NCBI GenBank assembly: GCA_030704615.1
Contig: CM060732.1
Span: 65,577,053 to 65,641,052, forward strand
Source of the DNA: Takakia lepidozioides
Lineage: Eukaryota > Streptophyta > Takakiopsida > Takakiales > Takakiaceae
Length of the DNA stretch: 64,000 bases
Reading direction: 5' to 3'
Part shown: in pieces, positions 44,460 to 56,700 of the stretch
Layout: every line of letters starts with the position of its first letter
Position numbering within the stretch: the stretch's first letter is position 1
Position numbers and translations under genes: made by a program
Notes under the pieces: model-generated
Databases searched by the model: none
What the model saw: only the letters and a program-made list of their open reading frames with translations
Told to the model about the DNA's origin: nothing

Positions 44460-47147
44460 AACCGGTCATGAACATGTCCCTAACCCCTCTCCACAAGGTA
44501 ACCGGGTAGAGAACCTGTTGCGGCTTATGGTTTGAAATACTAGGTTCCTAACATAGCCTGTACCTGCATCTGCATCCACCGCAAGCACTCCTATGGTTGG
44601 CTGGTCACCACCTCCAACCTCACCACATGAGAAACAATGATGGTCTGACTGGTCATCACCTCAGCCTCACCATCGACAACATGCTCTAGGACTGGCTGGT
44701 GATCAAATCTGGACCAATCACCTATAAAAACAAACGCCTACACAAAACTAACATGGCGCACAGTCGAGCATGCAGGTATGGAGGGGATCCAAACACAAAT
44801 CAGAACGACAACTCCCCCACACCAAAACAACTCCACAAGGACTGACTCTGCAAGGACACCCCAGCCCAAACCTGGACTGACTCTTGCTTCCACCTACGGA
44901 AAGGTCTTGGCCTAATGAGAGGGTAGAAAACTACGAGGAAGAGAAGCTAAAGCAATGCCTAACCCCAGCATGCCCTTATCCCAACACTCTTCCTCTCCTC
45001 TCTTCCCTCACTTGCATGACCATGGGAATATCATGAAGATACTTCTCAAACCGCCCTCCACGGGCTTCGAAATTTGGCCTTCAAGACCACATGCTAGTCC
45101 TCGGGCTGTCCACCAATGCCTCCACGAGTCAGCAAAGGCTATCCACAGGTCAACATGGGCCACCACAAACCAGCACAGGCCCACACAGATCACAGGTCAC
45201 AGCCATCATAGCCCCATATAGGCCACAACCTGTCACAGCCCTACACAGGTCACAGGGTCACAGCCCATCACAGCCCCACAGGCCACAACCTGTCACAACC
45301 CATCACAGCCCTACACAGGCCACAACCATCATAGCCCTCACAACCCCACAGGCCACATATCACAGCCTATCATAGCCCCAAAGGCCCCAAAGGCCACAGG
45401 GCACAGCCTGTCACAGCCCCACAGGCCACAGATCACAGTCTATCACAGCCCCACAGGTCAGAGGTCACAGCCTGTCACAGCCCCAAAGGCCACAGGGCAC
45501 AGCCTGTCACAGCCCATCACAACCCGTCACAGCCCCACAGGCCACAGGTCACAGCCCATCACAGCCTATCACAGCCGGTCATAGCCCCACAGGCCACCTG
45601 TCATAGCCCATCACAGCCCTACACAGGTCACAAGGTCACGGTCCCACAGGCCACAGTCTGTCACAGCCCGTCACAGCCCCATCCAAGCCGCTCATGGCAG
45701 GTTAGCTGCCATTTCTCCAAGGGGTTTAGCCACACCAAGCTAGGGTTTGTGTCTCTTGGACTCTAGGCTTCTTTGCACCGAGCTATGGCGGCTGTGAGGA
45801 AATCAGTAAGATATTCTTGCTCTTTATGGCTCCCACACACCACCAATAGTAGCTCTAATTCCAAAGGAAGATGTTTGCAACCCAAACTAAGTGCACAAGC
45901 TTCCTTCTAACTCACAAAACAACGCCATTGATCCCTATGGTGACTAACCAAATTGGCTGACTTCCAGCCCTTGTAGGCACTCATTCACGCGCTTTTCTTG
46001 ACCATAGCACGCCCCTTTGCACCTAATCCAACCCCTGCACCTGCTGCCTCAAGAGTTGTGCTCCCTTCAAGCTTGAAGTTGAAACCCCAACTCACATATG
46101 CCCTACAAGTGCTTTTCTTTCACCCCAAGTGGAAACCAGCCCTAGCCCTTCCATTCTAGCTCTCTAAAGCTTGAAAACAAGAGCCTCGATGGGCTGAAGG
46201 CATGCTCCACACATGCCCCACTCTCACCATAAGAGAATCAGCTCCTTTGCTTCTTTTCTTGCACCCACAAACCTGAAAATACAAACCTTCAACAAGCTGA
46301 AAGCATGCTCCACACATGCATTGCCCTCATATAAGGGAAGTCAGCCCTTCCCTCTTCCTTGCTTGCCCTCCAAGCTTGAAGATGGAAGCTTCAATGGGCT
46401 GAATGCATGCTCCACACATGCATCCTCTTCACACAAGAGGTAATATCAGCCCCCTATCTTGGCTCTTTGGCTCCTTGATGCTCTCTAAGACAAGACTAAG
46501 CACTCCACAGCCTTTGCCAAGCTCTTGAAACCCTAAGGCTTATATTTCCAACCACAAGACACTCCTCTTGTGGTGCAAGAGCTCTTTTTCCAAGCTCTGA
46601 AACCTTAGGTGCACATTCCATGGCCTTGTTGCACCTCTTAGCTCCTGTTCCAGCCCTTCTTGCCATGGCAAGAGCCCTCTCAATGAGCTCGAGATTGAAA
46701 CCCAATCTCAACATACTCCACCAAGTGCACTGATTTGCCCCAAAGCCAAATCAGCCATCTTGCTTGATCTTTTACTCTTCCGCACCATGGAAGCTCGTAT
46801 TCCCAAGGTCAGTTCTCAGATTTGCCGCCAGAGCCACTATAACTTGCTCTCATTCAACCTCATATGCTCATGACTAAGCCTCTTCCCACTCGTGCTCACC
46901 GCACACAATCTGAAACTATCAAGGTGCTCTGGAATTACCTGCAGCACAGTGCTTTCATCTTTGAAGATGAAGATCGAATGCCAAGGTCTACCACCTTGTA
47001 ACCAACATCGCCTCTGCTTCTAACAATCAAGAGCTCACGGTGCTCCTTGCATAACAACCTGGTTTCTCTAATTTTCAGGCAAAAACTAGAAGTGCTACAA
47101 CGCAACTCGGACCTGGCACTCACAGACTCGAGCTGATCTTTCTCGAG
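44460..47147 (-). other. Long leader of the gypsy element
   Basis: About 2.7 kb between the 5' LTR and gag without a supported gene. It contains a CACAGCC minisatellite (45120-45690) and three imperfect repeats of roughly 90 bp centred on GCATGCTCCACACATGC (46205, 46303, 46406). Right next to the LTR (minus strand from 47147) I do not see the usual initiator-Met tRNA primer-binding site TGGTATCAGAGC. Confidence 0.55.
45120..45690. repeat. CACAGCC/CACAGG minisatellite
   Basis: Irregular tandem array of words such as CATCACAGCC, CCCACAGGCCACAGG and TGTCACAGCC over about 570 bp. The unit varies in length (about 15-35 bp), so it is a degenerate minisatellite, inside the leader of the retroelement. 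Confidence 0.85.
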
Positions 47148-47338
47148 TGATAACGATGAAGAATACAAGCACAAGCTCATGCGAGCTCACAAAACTGAAG
47201 CATAAACTCATGCGTATATAACCTCATCACTCAAATACAAGTCAAGCCAAGTGCACCCCACGCCATGGGGAATCCACACTACGGCACCATAGCTAGTTTT
47301 CCTAGCTAGTTTCACACCAGTGGTGAGATAACTTGACA
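47148..47338 (-). repeat. Truncated 5' LTR of the gypsy element
   Basis: TGATAACGATGAAG through AACTTGACA matches the left LTR in order but lacks an internal part of the left copy and everything corresponding to 36724-36889, so it is truncated at its outer (right) edge. No target-site duplication can be read. Confidence 0.7.
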
Positions 47339-48410
47339 ATATCATCTTAGATGGATGATGCAAAGGATGCTGGTGCCATGAAAATGAAGCTGATACAGAT
47401 GGAAGCATATAACATAAGGTATGCTTATAGTTCGTTGGCCATTTAAATAATTGCTTATGTCCACAATGATTGTTGTCACTACAAATTGATATGTATTTGT
47501 TACCAGCAACATTGTTTGGTGCCGGTAGTTTACTTGCATCTACCATGAAAGTTGCTGGTTGATCTTAGCCAAAACTACATATAACAAAAGTTGTAAAACT
47601 GTGATTGAAGCCCTTTAGGTCCTTTCTCCCCTACTCCCTGCCATTGTCCGTTCAGCTTTGTTGTAGCTGAGTCCATCGACTGGTAAAGTGAGTGGTCAAC
47701 TCCATCTTCTTTTCCATTGCATTGCATGTTGAAATTGGGCGCCTATAATGTCAGGTTGCATAAAGAAGTAGTGAGTGTCAAGGCCGATGCGAAGATGGAA
47801 GTGAATTCTGCATACAGACAACTTGAAGAGAACAGTCGTGTGATGCATGATCTGCTTAATTCTTCCAACCTAATATTCCCTTTTCTATTGTCTGCAAACA
47901 CTACTAACTATCCTATATATTGAAAGAGAGATGAAGACAGCAAAAGCACTAGTGCTTTAGGAAAGGGTTGGGAAGTTAAGCTACAAAGTTGAGAATATGG
48001 GAGGTGTCATACAACTTATATATATGCACCTCAGACTCCCATAGGATCAATTAAGTGTTGCTGAAGACATTTCAGAAAAATTATGTCCTCTAGCAATAAG
48101 GGATATACCCTGTAGATAATTTAGGGCCATAACCCATCTGTCGTGGCAAGTGCCAATTCCTGAACCCAAGATAATCTGTTTGTCACCTTGCTGCTAAGAA
48201 CTTGCTTTTAATGAATGATGCTAATCCTGTGATTTCAATGGCAACTGTAGCGATACGAGGGATCGCTGACACAACTAAGAGGAATGCAAGAAGCATGTAC
48301 AAATAAGGAGTCTATGTGCAAGGATGAGAAAACTGTGCACTCTTTAGTATCTTCAGCTAGTATGGCTGGTATGTGCAAGGCACTGGAGCAGGTGGCATGA
48401 TACTGCAAAG
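47339..48410. other. No supported gene
   Basis: Contains short open frames only (e.g. 47717-47923) with no recognised domain. It joins the truncated LTR to the PPR-derived sequence. Confidence 0.5.
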
Positions 48411-48680
48411 ATGAGAAGAATGATCAAGGTCAGAGGGGTTAGAAAAGAGCCAGGTCGCTGTTGCATTGAGGTTGGCAACAGGGTGCACACCTTCGTTTTA
48501 GATGACAAGTTGCATCCCATAATTAAGGAAATCCATACTGAGTTGAGAAGATTGTCTAGGCAGATGCAAGAGGCGGGGTATGTGCCTCACACGCGCGTTG
48601 TATTGCATGATGTGGGGGAGGAGGAAAGGAATTTTCTCTTTGCCACCACAGTGAGAAGCTGGCCATTGGTTTTGGGCTGA
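48411..48680 (+). pseudogene. E/DYW-region fragment of a PPR gene
   Basis: Encodes MIKVRGVRKEPGRCCIEVG, then HTFVLDDKLHP and GYVPHTRVVLHDVGEEERN: the end of the E motifs and the first part of a DYW domain. It is cut off before the HxE and Cys-rich parts, where the sequence runs into the shared repeat unit. Nearly the same coding block occurs at 51750-51980. Confidence 0.8.
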
Positions 48681-49449
48681 TCAGCACGACCGCTAGGACG
48701 AGATAGCTTGGTCTTAGCAGGCCGTGTTTCAATCTCTGCCTGCTCAGCTGCACCGTGGTGGTTCTCACAGACCAATCCGACATTACCTGACTACAGATAG
48801 AAGCAACACACACAAGAGGTCCTTTTGGGTTGATGGTCGGCCAAATCCTCCATGGGTCATGCCACAAGGTCAAGGACAATGTGGTGAGGGCACCTGCTTC
48901 TTCGACCTATTTCAGCCTGTTTTGCCCTCTCATCAGACTCGGCCTTGAGATGCATATCGAATACTGTAAGTTAGCTCGTCGGGTGCTACTGTAATAAGTA
49001 GGGTTGGGGTGTTTGCTGGAAGAATTTCACACCGTCAGTGTCAGTTGCTAGCAACAAGGTTGAGGATGTATTCATGATTGGCCCTAAATTTCCATGTTGA
49101 ATTCTGACCCCAGTCAATGGTGGGACAACTGAGGCAAAAAGTTAAATGTATGTTAGATCAGAGAGTAGTAGACGCAATTCAACATAGGAACTAGTGTGAT
49201 TAGGTGTTTCCTAGAACAAATCTAAGCTGTCATTGTCAGCTGCTAGCAGCAAGGGCAAAGATGAATGCATGATTTGTGCAGAGGCATGGATAGCTGAAGG
49301 AGAAGGGATAGAGTGTGGGTCCAGATTCATCCAAGAGGGCCAGATTTCAAGCACAAGATTACGTATGATTCCCTGTGGATCAATAGCTACAAGAAACCTA
49401 CATGCGTAGATGGTCAACTAAAGGTAGCAGCTGCAGCGGCACAGTTGAT

Positions 49450-52194
49450 AAAATCAGGCACCTCAACCATGACCACAGCTTCTGGAAGATCAGGATCAAG
49501 AGAGGGAGTCCACAATGCCTCTTCTGGCACTTCTGGGCATGTGAAGATGCTTTGCCAAGACTGAAAGAGGCTCTACAGACTTTAAACCAAGGAGGCATTT
49601 CAGGAGATACGTATGTCTGTCTCTTGCATAAGTGCATCAAGATTAAAGGCCTTGAAGCTGGAAAGCAGGTGCACACTCACACAAAGTGGATTTAGCCAAA
49701 TGTTTTTCTACTCAACACCCTTGTCAACATGTATGTTAAGTGCGGGAGCATCATGGATGCTCACCAAGTGTTCAACAGAATGCCTCAACCATCTTTGATC
49801 ACGTGGAATATAATGTTGGCAGGATTTACCAAGCATGGGTGGTCAAATCCTCTATGGGTCGTGCCACAAGGTCAAGGCCAATGTGGCGAGGGCACCTTCG
49901 TCTTCGACCTATTTCAACTTGTTTTGCCCTCTCATCAGACTCGGCCCTGAGATGCATACTGAATTGTCAAGGACAATGTGGTGAGGGCACCTTCTTCGTC
50001 GACCTATTTCAGCCTGTTTTGCCCTCTCATCAGACTCGGCCCTAAGATGCATATTGAATTTTGTAAGTTAGCTTGTTGGGTGGATCTGTGGTGGTTTGGA
50101 ATGACTTTGACAAGTAACTGCCGATGTGGCAGCAGGAAAGTATCAAAAAACAGATAACAAAGATGAGGATCTACCAAGCATGGGTGTGGTACGAATGTTT
50201 TGGAGACCTACGAGCAAATGATGCATGAAGGGTGAAGCCCAACCACATCACGTTCATTTGTGTTTGCAATGCGTGTGCAAGCCTGGGAGCCCTGGAAAAG
50301 GGGAAAGAGGTCCACGATGACATCAAAGCTGGAATTGTACCAAATGTCATTTTGAACACTGCGCCCTTGGTGGACATGTATGCCAAATGTGGGTGTATTA
50401 AGGATGCAAAGGCAATTTTCAACAATATGGCTGAACGAGATGTGGTGTTGTGGAGCGTGATGCTTGTTGGGTATGCACAGCAGGGATGTGGGGTGGAGGC
50501 TTTGGAGACCTATGAGCAAATGATGGGGGAAGGGTGAAGCCCAACCACATCATGTTTGTGCGTTTGCAATGCGTGTGCAAGCCTGACAGCTCTGGAAAAG
50601 GGCAAAGAGGCCCATGGGGACATTGTCAGAGTTGGAATTGTACCCGATGTCATTTTGAACAATGCCCTCGTGGGACATGTATGCCAAATGTGGGAGCATC
50701 GAAGATGCAAAGGCAGTGTTCAACAATATGGCTGAATGAAATGTGGTGTTGTGGAACGCAATGCTTGCAGGGTATGCACAGCAGGGGTGCGGGATGGAGG
50801 CTTTGCAGACCTATGAGCAAATGATGGTGGAAGGGGTGAAGCCCGACCACATCACGTCTGTGCGTTTGCAAGCCTGGCAGCCTTGGAAAAGGGCAAAGAG
50901 GTGCATGGTTGCATCGCAAAAGCAGGAATTGTACTAGATGTGATTCTCAACAATACCCTCGTGGACATGTATGCAAAATGTGGGTGCATCGAGGATGTGG
51001 AGGGAGTGTTTGACATTATGGCTGAATGAGATTTGGTGTGTGGAGTGCAATGATTGCAGGGTATGCACATCAAGGGTGCGGGATGGAGGTTGAGCAAATG
51101 ATGGGGGAAGGGATGAACCCCGACCACATCACGTTTGTTTCTGTTTGCAATGCCTGTGCAAGCTTGGCAGCCCTAGAAGAGGGCAAAGAGGTCCATGGTG
51201 ACATCGTCAAAGCTGGAATTGTACACTGCCCTGGTGGACATATATGCCAAATGTGGGTGCATTGAGGATGCGAAAGGAATGTTCGACATATGGCTGATCG
51301 AAATGTGGTGTCGTAAAATGCGATGATTGCAGGATATGCCCAGCATGGTTGTCATAGGGAGGTCCTGCAACTATTTGAATGAATGCAAAAGAATGGCTTG
51401 AAGCGAGACAGTCTCACCTTTATATGTGTTCTCTCTGCATGCAGCCACACTGGCCTACTAAATGAAGGAAATCAAGATCATGGTGTCACTCCGACAGTAA
51501 AGCACTTTGGCTGTATGGTGGATCTTCTTGGACAACTGGATGAGACAATGGATCCGATTAATAAGATGCCAATCAATCCAAATGTTGTGGTGTGGAAAGC
51601 CTTGCTTGGTGCCTGCAGAATCCATAGCAATGTGGAGATGGCTGAACGTGCGGCAACATCTATCCTCAAGTGGGATGAACATGATGCAATATGTGTTGCT
51701 ATCAAACATCTATGCTGCAGCTGGCAGGTGGGACGATACTGCAAAGGCGATAAGAATGATGAAGATCAGAGGGGTTAAAAAGGAGCCAGGTCGCTGCTGC
51801 ATTGAGGTTGACAACAGGGTGCACACATTTGTCGTAGATGACAAGTTGCATCCCAGAATTAAAGCAAATCCATGCTGAGCTGAGAAGATTGTCTGGGCAG
51901 ATGAAGGAGGCAGGGTATGTGCCTGACACACGCTTTGTATTGCATGATGTGGGGGAGGAGGAAAATGAATTTTTTCTTTGCTACCACAATGAGAAGCTGA
52001 CCATTGGTTTTGGGTTGATCAGCACGACCCCTAGGACGCCTCTCCATCTCATCAAGAATCTTCGAGTGTGTGGTGACTGCCACACCTCTACCAAATTCAT
52101 TACAAAGATTGTTGGCTGAGCAATTGTTGTATGGGACGCTAACCGCTTTCACCACTTTGAAGATGGGATTTGTTCTTATGGTGATTACTGGTGA
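49450..52194 (+). pseudogene. Degenerate full-length DYW-class PPR gene
   Basis: DYW PPR proteins are organelle RNA-editing factors; the DYW domain is the cytidine deaminase. Segments in shifting frames give an N-terminal part (GDTYVCLLHKCIKIKGLEAG, about 49600), NTLVNMYVKCGSIMDAHQVF (about 49715), repeat units at 49845-50080, several near-identical PPR cycles (50232-51330; LVDMYAKCGCIKDAKAIF), the E region (VVVWKALLGACRIHSN, about 51585) and a DYW domain with CYHNEKLTIGFG (HxE retained), LRVCGDCH and the terminal CSYGDYW then TGA (52192-52194). A TGA at 52118-52120 replaces a usual Arg codon, and several frameshifts lie upstream. The presence of the repeat units inside the gene suggests rearrangement. 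Confidence 0.85.
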
Positions 52195-53746
52195 AAGGAT
52201 GTTTTCTTGGCAAGATGCAAGTGTCTTGCTTCATTCATTGATCTGTGTAGCTACTCAGACCATCCACCATTTCCTGAGAGTCTTGCCCATCATGTACTGC
52301 CAGAGAGGGCTGGAGGATCAGATGAGGGTTTGACAGATTCAACAAAAATCATTAACGGAGGGTGGCTGAACACTGGGGATTCTACTGCTCACAGTCCCTA
52401 GCTCACAGTCCCTGCTTGAGCTACTGACTGTTGGGTAAGAGTTTTTAATATAACTCTGAGTGTATTTAGCATAAAATATTTTGTGGAGATAAAATAAAAT
52501 AAGTGAAAAATGGATTATATTGGTAAAATATAAAAGCACGTATCCAGTTAACCCGTTAACCCTTCGCTGCTTACCAGGCTCAGATGGATCCCACTAACTT
52601 TTGCATATGACAATAATTTTCACTCTTTTTTCAAGAGCATCCTCGAGTAGGCCCTACCTCTCATCAAACAAGGGAAGACTCTGAACCACTGGGAGAGCTG
52701 ACAATGAAATGTTTATAATTTTTCTTGCGAAAAACAATGAAATATAGGATGTATGTATGTAACACCATGGGGATGACATACCTTTTTTTGTGAAAATTGA
52801 ACATTGAAATCCAGATCCTTCATTTTTCTTCCAGAAATAAACAAAACATGGGATCTTTTGCATGTAATACCGTGGGGATGACCCACCCTTTTTTGTGAAA
52901 AATTGAACGTGGTTCTCAGAATTAGTCGCTAGTAGTGCGGAGCAACGCGAAGCCCTAGTCAGAGTTGTATCAAGAAGGAGATGGTAGCGTGGTGGCTAGG
53001 TAATGTCTTGGACTTGGGATTATTTTGGAGACCAAAAAATATGTTAAACAGTCCCATGTTCATCCAATCAGTCAACGCAATATCACTACCAAATATTGAA
53101 CCTTGGACCTAAACTTCGTAACACCATGGCTACGCTCCTCTGTTCCCTCTGTCCCCTCATTGTTCCCAATCCCGCTCCCCTATCCCTGTCCCTTGTCCTC
53201 GCTCCCCTCCTCGCGGTATGGAATGTGGCTCGCTCCCTGTTCGTGGTCCCCGCTCCCATGTCCCACTATGGGGAGCAAGGATCTTGGATCGGGAACAGGA
53301 GAGCAAAATTGGAGAATGTTTGGGAACATGGTCCTAAAAATGCGGAGCGTGAGGAGGGAGCAGTGTGGAGCGCTCCCCACCTTCACAGTGGGGCAAGAGA
53401 TTTGACAGGTAGTATGCCGGAGACTCCCTGAGCGCAGGCCAGCGGGCCCCACCACCTGTGACCTCACACGCTTGCCTTAAACTCGACGGATAAGCGTAGT
53501 CCTTGCCAATAATATTAATTTAAAATAAAGTGGTAGCCAAAACATCCTAATTCTGCCTTCAATTTCCATCTCCATACTTATTACTAACCTGGTAGGTACC
53601 GGCAGTGCCCAGGTGATAATCCTGCTTGAAACCCTAAATTCCCATCATCCAATTTCTTTATTCATCCGAGAAGTTTTGCACGTGCGAACTTTCTCCTCCT
53701 CCTCGCTTTGGGTTTTGGTTGTTTTGTGAAGGAGACAAAGGGCAAG
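52195..53746. other. Intergenic, low-complexity inverted CTCCC/GGGAG motifs
   Basis: No gene supported. At 52725-52765 and 52845-52885 a related sequence (ATGNAANACCNTGGGGATGAC) occurs twice. From 53140 to 53390 the sequence is rich in CGCTCCC and GGGAGC words that could fold back on each other. Confidence 0.5.
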
Positions 53747-56700
53747 ATGGAGGAGCAAGAACCGAATTGGGGAGGGCGGACATGGCCTCCGTTAGCTCAG
53801 CTTGCTTTGCGCATGCGTGTCACCAAGGTCCTCTTCATTCCGATGTTTTAGACCACCGCACATTTTGGGATGGCTGGTGATTGATCATAGAGAATGAGTT
53901 TGGGATTTTTATTTGTCCTGGTAGAGTTATCAAGATGCCCTCCCTCGTGTGAAACGGACTTTCAGTTCACTGGGCATGTGGTGCGGCATTATTCGATCCG
54001 ATGATTCAACTGGTTTTGATTAGTGTGGGGCACATGAATATGTTATTGACTGATTAGAAGGTTTGCAGGGTTTAGGATTGAAGGAGTGTTGGGGAATGTC
54101 AATGAGGAGTACCCGTTCCCCAATTGGGTCCGTAGCAAACTCTGATTGAAATATGAAGAAGAATCTAATGGGAAGTTAATATACGCCTTGGATTCTCGGA
54201 GTCACATGGAACGATGGGTGCCAACCCTAGTCTAGAATTTGACTAGGCGTGGACAAAATTTGAAGGACCTATCTGTCTAAAGTTGGACAGCCTCCTGGCC
54301 TCCGAACGCCGCCTCGGTAAATGAAGAATATGAACAAAGGATTAAACCCCTTGGTTTTGAAAAGTACCAGGGGTGTTTGCAGCATTGCAATCTCGTTCTA
54401 GGAAGCAATGCCAATGTAGTCACCCTAGTTTGCTAATAGCAGAGTTATTCCTTTGTAAAGATCTGCCCGGTGGACAATCTTGTGATGATCCACCGGGCTG
54501 GAAGGGCACACGTCGAAACTCTACTTGCTGGTTATTATCAGTGAAATACATCCAGTGGAACACATACCATCTACCAAGCCCCAGCAAGTTAGAGAATGAC
54601 ATGAAGGAGTGACTAATGATAAGCAGGTAAGATGGTGGAAGGTATGTACACAGGAGAGGAGTATACACTAAAAGAGGGTGAGGGTGGAAAACATCTCACA
54701 GCAGAAGTGGTGGTCACAGCGATATTGGGATTAGTTTTTTGCATTAGGGACTCCGCCCAAACCTGTCACATTTGTTTTAAGGTTCATACCCTTGGTAAAA
54801 CTGTAACTGTTGTGCTACTTTACTTACTTTATGACATCCTAAGCTACATCACTTGAGTGGATCCAAAACTTTGCTCACATGGTCTGGTTGTCTGATTTGG
54901 GATGTTTGCTTTGTTACACTGGAGATGGGCGCAGTATCGTCCAAATCGAGAAGAGATCCAAATGCTGATGAGGTGTAGGCACGAAACGGTGGTAGGCTGT
55001 GCAAAGTCTGCCTTCTTTGCCGGCATTGTTGGTTGGACTGGTTCGTCCCTTTACACAGTTTGTCTTTCAAGTTTGTAGTCAGGGGTTTGAAGCTCGAGAA
55101 ACTCACTTGTTATCTAACTGAGAGGGCAGAGAAGAGTTATGAAAGTTTCTGTCATGGCAGGTGATCAAGTGGAGGGCCAGTTATCTTGGCCTTAACCTGG
55201 GATGTGTCTCAACCCTGAGTTCTTTGTGCCCTTGGTGTGGGTGTGTTGGTGAAACCCTCAATAACAGAGCGTCCGGCAAAGCAAATATAGTTTCACCCCG
55301 TCCATGTCCTGCTCTCTGACATCAAACTGACGCAGGCACTTCTTTTGAGTGGTGCAGTGACTGCCCGACTTAAATTTCTGGCTCGCGCTATTGTGACAGC
55401 AGGTAAACCCCGCGAGGGTCTTAAGGGTCTCTTTTCTATCTTTCGTTTGGAAAGGACTGCATTTGCGACTGTTGATGTGGCTGCCTTAATGCTCAACTGG
55501 GCAAGTTTGTTACCTTGAACCGCTGAGTCCTTAAGGGTGGTGTGTCAACCCTACTTGTGTGTGAGTGTCTTTATCAGTGGTATTTGTAGAGCTCAGCTTA
55601 ACATTGCAGCCTAGTGACAAGCAGACACCCTACAGCATGTTTTAACTACCAGCACATTACTTCCCCATGTGGCTTGCATTCCTAACACTTTTACCTGGAC
55701 AAGAATCACCCACCATAATTTGTTCTTAACTTGTACCAGTATGATGACCCATTTTATCAGTTGACTCTATGAAGAGTTGTTGAACTGAAGTGCAGTGAGT
55801 AAGAGCTGTTTGGATGGCAGGTGTATCATTTGTGGGTGTGGAAATTGGACGTCAGTTTGCAGAAACAAAATGCATGAAGTACTTCTTGTCCCTGCAAGGA
55901 AGTCCTTTACAGGGGGAGCTCATGGCCATGTATGATTCTTTTCTCCTTTGGTGAACTGATTGCTGTATGTCAAACCCATACATGTATACAACCATTGGAG
56001 GAACAAGACAAAGTAATGCAGGGTGAGGAAGCCACTAAGTGAGCAAACCATCTCACCCTTCTGACCCCTATAGTTTGTAAGTTTGTCTTTTAATTTAGCT
56101 TTTTTTTTTATTTCTTCCTGTTGAGGTAATCTAGCTCGTTTGAGCACCAAGTATATTTAAACTTACTATGCTTAATTGTGGAAAATAATTTGGTTCCCTG
56201 GCGGTTTAGTTGCCTGCTTACCACTTCTTTCCAAAGTGGCATACGTATATTGGGAGTAGTGGTGTGTATAGCACACACATTTAGAACAGTGGTGGGGAAA
56301 AGAAAGTGAATGCGTTGCCGAAGCAAGCGTAATTTATGGTGTCAGTTGACCCCGAAAGGCTGTTGCCTTGCGGTGGGAAGGTGGAAACCTTTATGACATC
56401 CAACATGTGTTTTGAACCCACAACAAACAGTTAGGTGGCTTGTGCCCTTACCACCGGGCTAAATGTTGGTTGTCTTAGTACGGCTATATATGCACATAAC
56501 TGCTGGTTGAGTCTTCTTGAGTGTGTCAGTTGTCTCTGGCCAAGGGTTGCTGAAGCTACCTGTATTCGGGTTGGATCGCACCTATGTGCCTGGACTTCAA
56601 AATTACTCCAGCCTTTAAGAACTAATGATTCTGTCCTCCTACAACACTGCAAGAGTTGGTGGGATGGATATGCACGCATGAAACCTGGTGATTACTCTAT

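Larger units (their letters stand above)
36441..47338 (-). mobile_element. Large Ty3/gypsy-type LTR retrotransposon encoding a C5 DNA methyltransferase and a PHD finger
   Basis: The element reads on the minus strand: truncated 5' LTR (47338-47148), a long leader with minisatellites, gag (44282-43040), protease, DNA methyltransferase, reverse transcriptase, RNase H, integrase and PHD module (42467-37150), polypurine tract (36900-36890) and 3' LTR (36889-36441). RT and RNase H before integrase is the Ty3/gypsy order. The internal region is about 10.3 kb, long for the group. The protease, methyltransferase and RT domains share one frame, broken by stops, so they derive from one pol polyprotein. 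Frameshifts in gag, RNase H and integrase show this copy is inactive. Confidence 0.85.

Noticed and set aside
45120-45690. CRISPR-like array of CACAG repeats
   Set aside because: Unit length and spacing are irregular, there are no unique spacers or cas genes, and the host is a plant nucleus; it is a minisatellite.
52118-52120. TGA in the DYW domain as a U-to-C RNA-editing site
   Set aside because: U-to-C editing of stops is an organelle process; this is a nuclear PPR copy with several frameshifts, so CGA to TGA decay is simpler.
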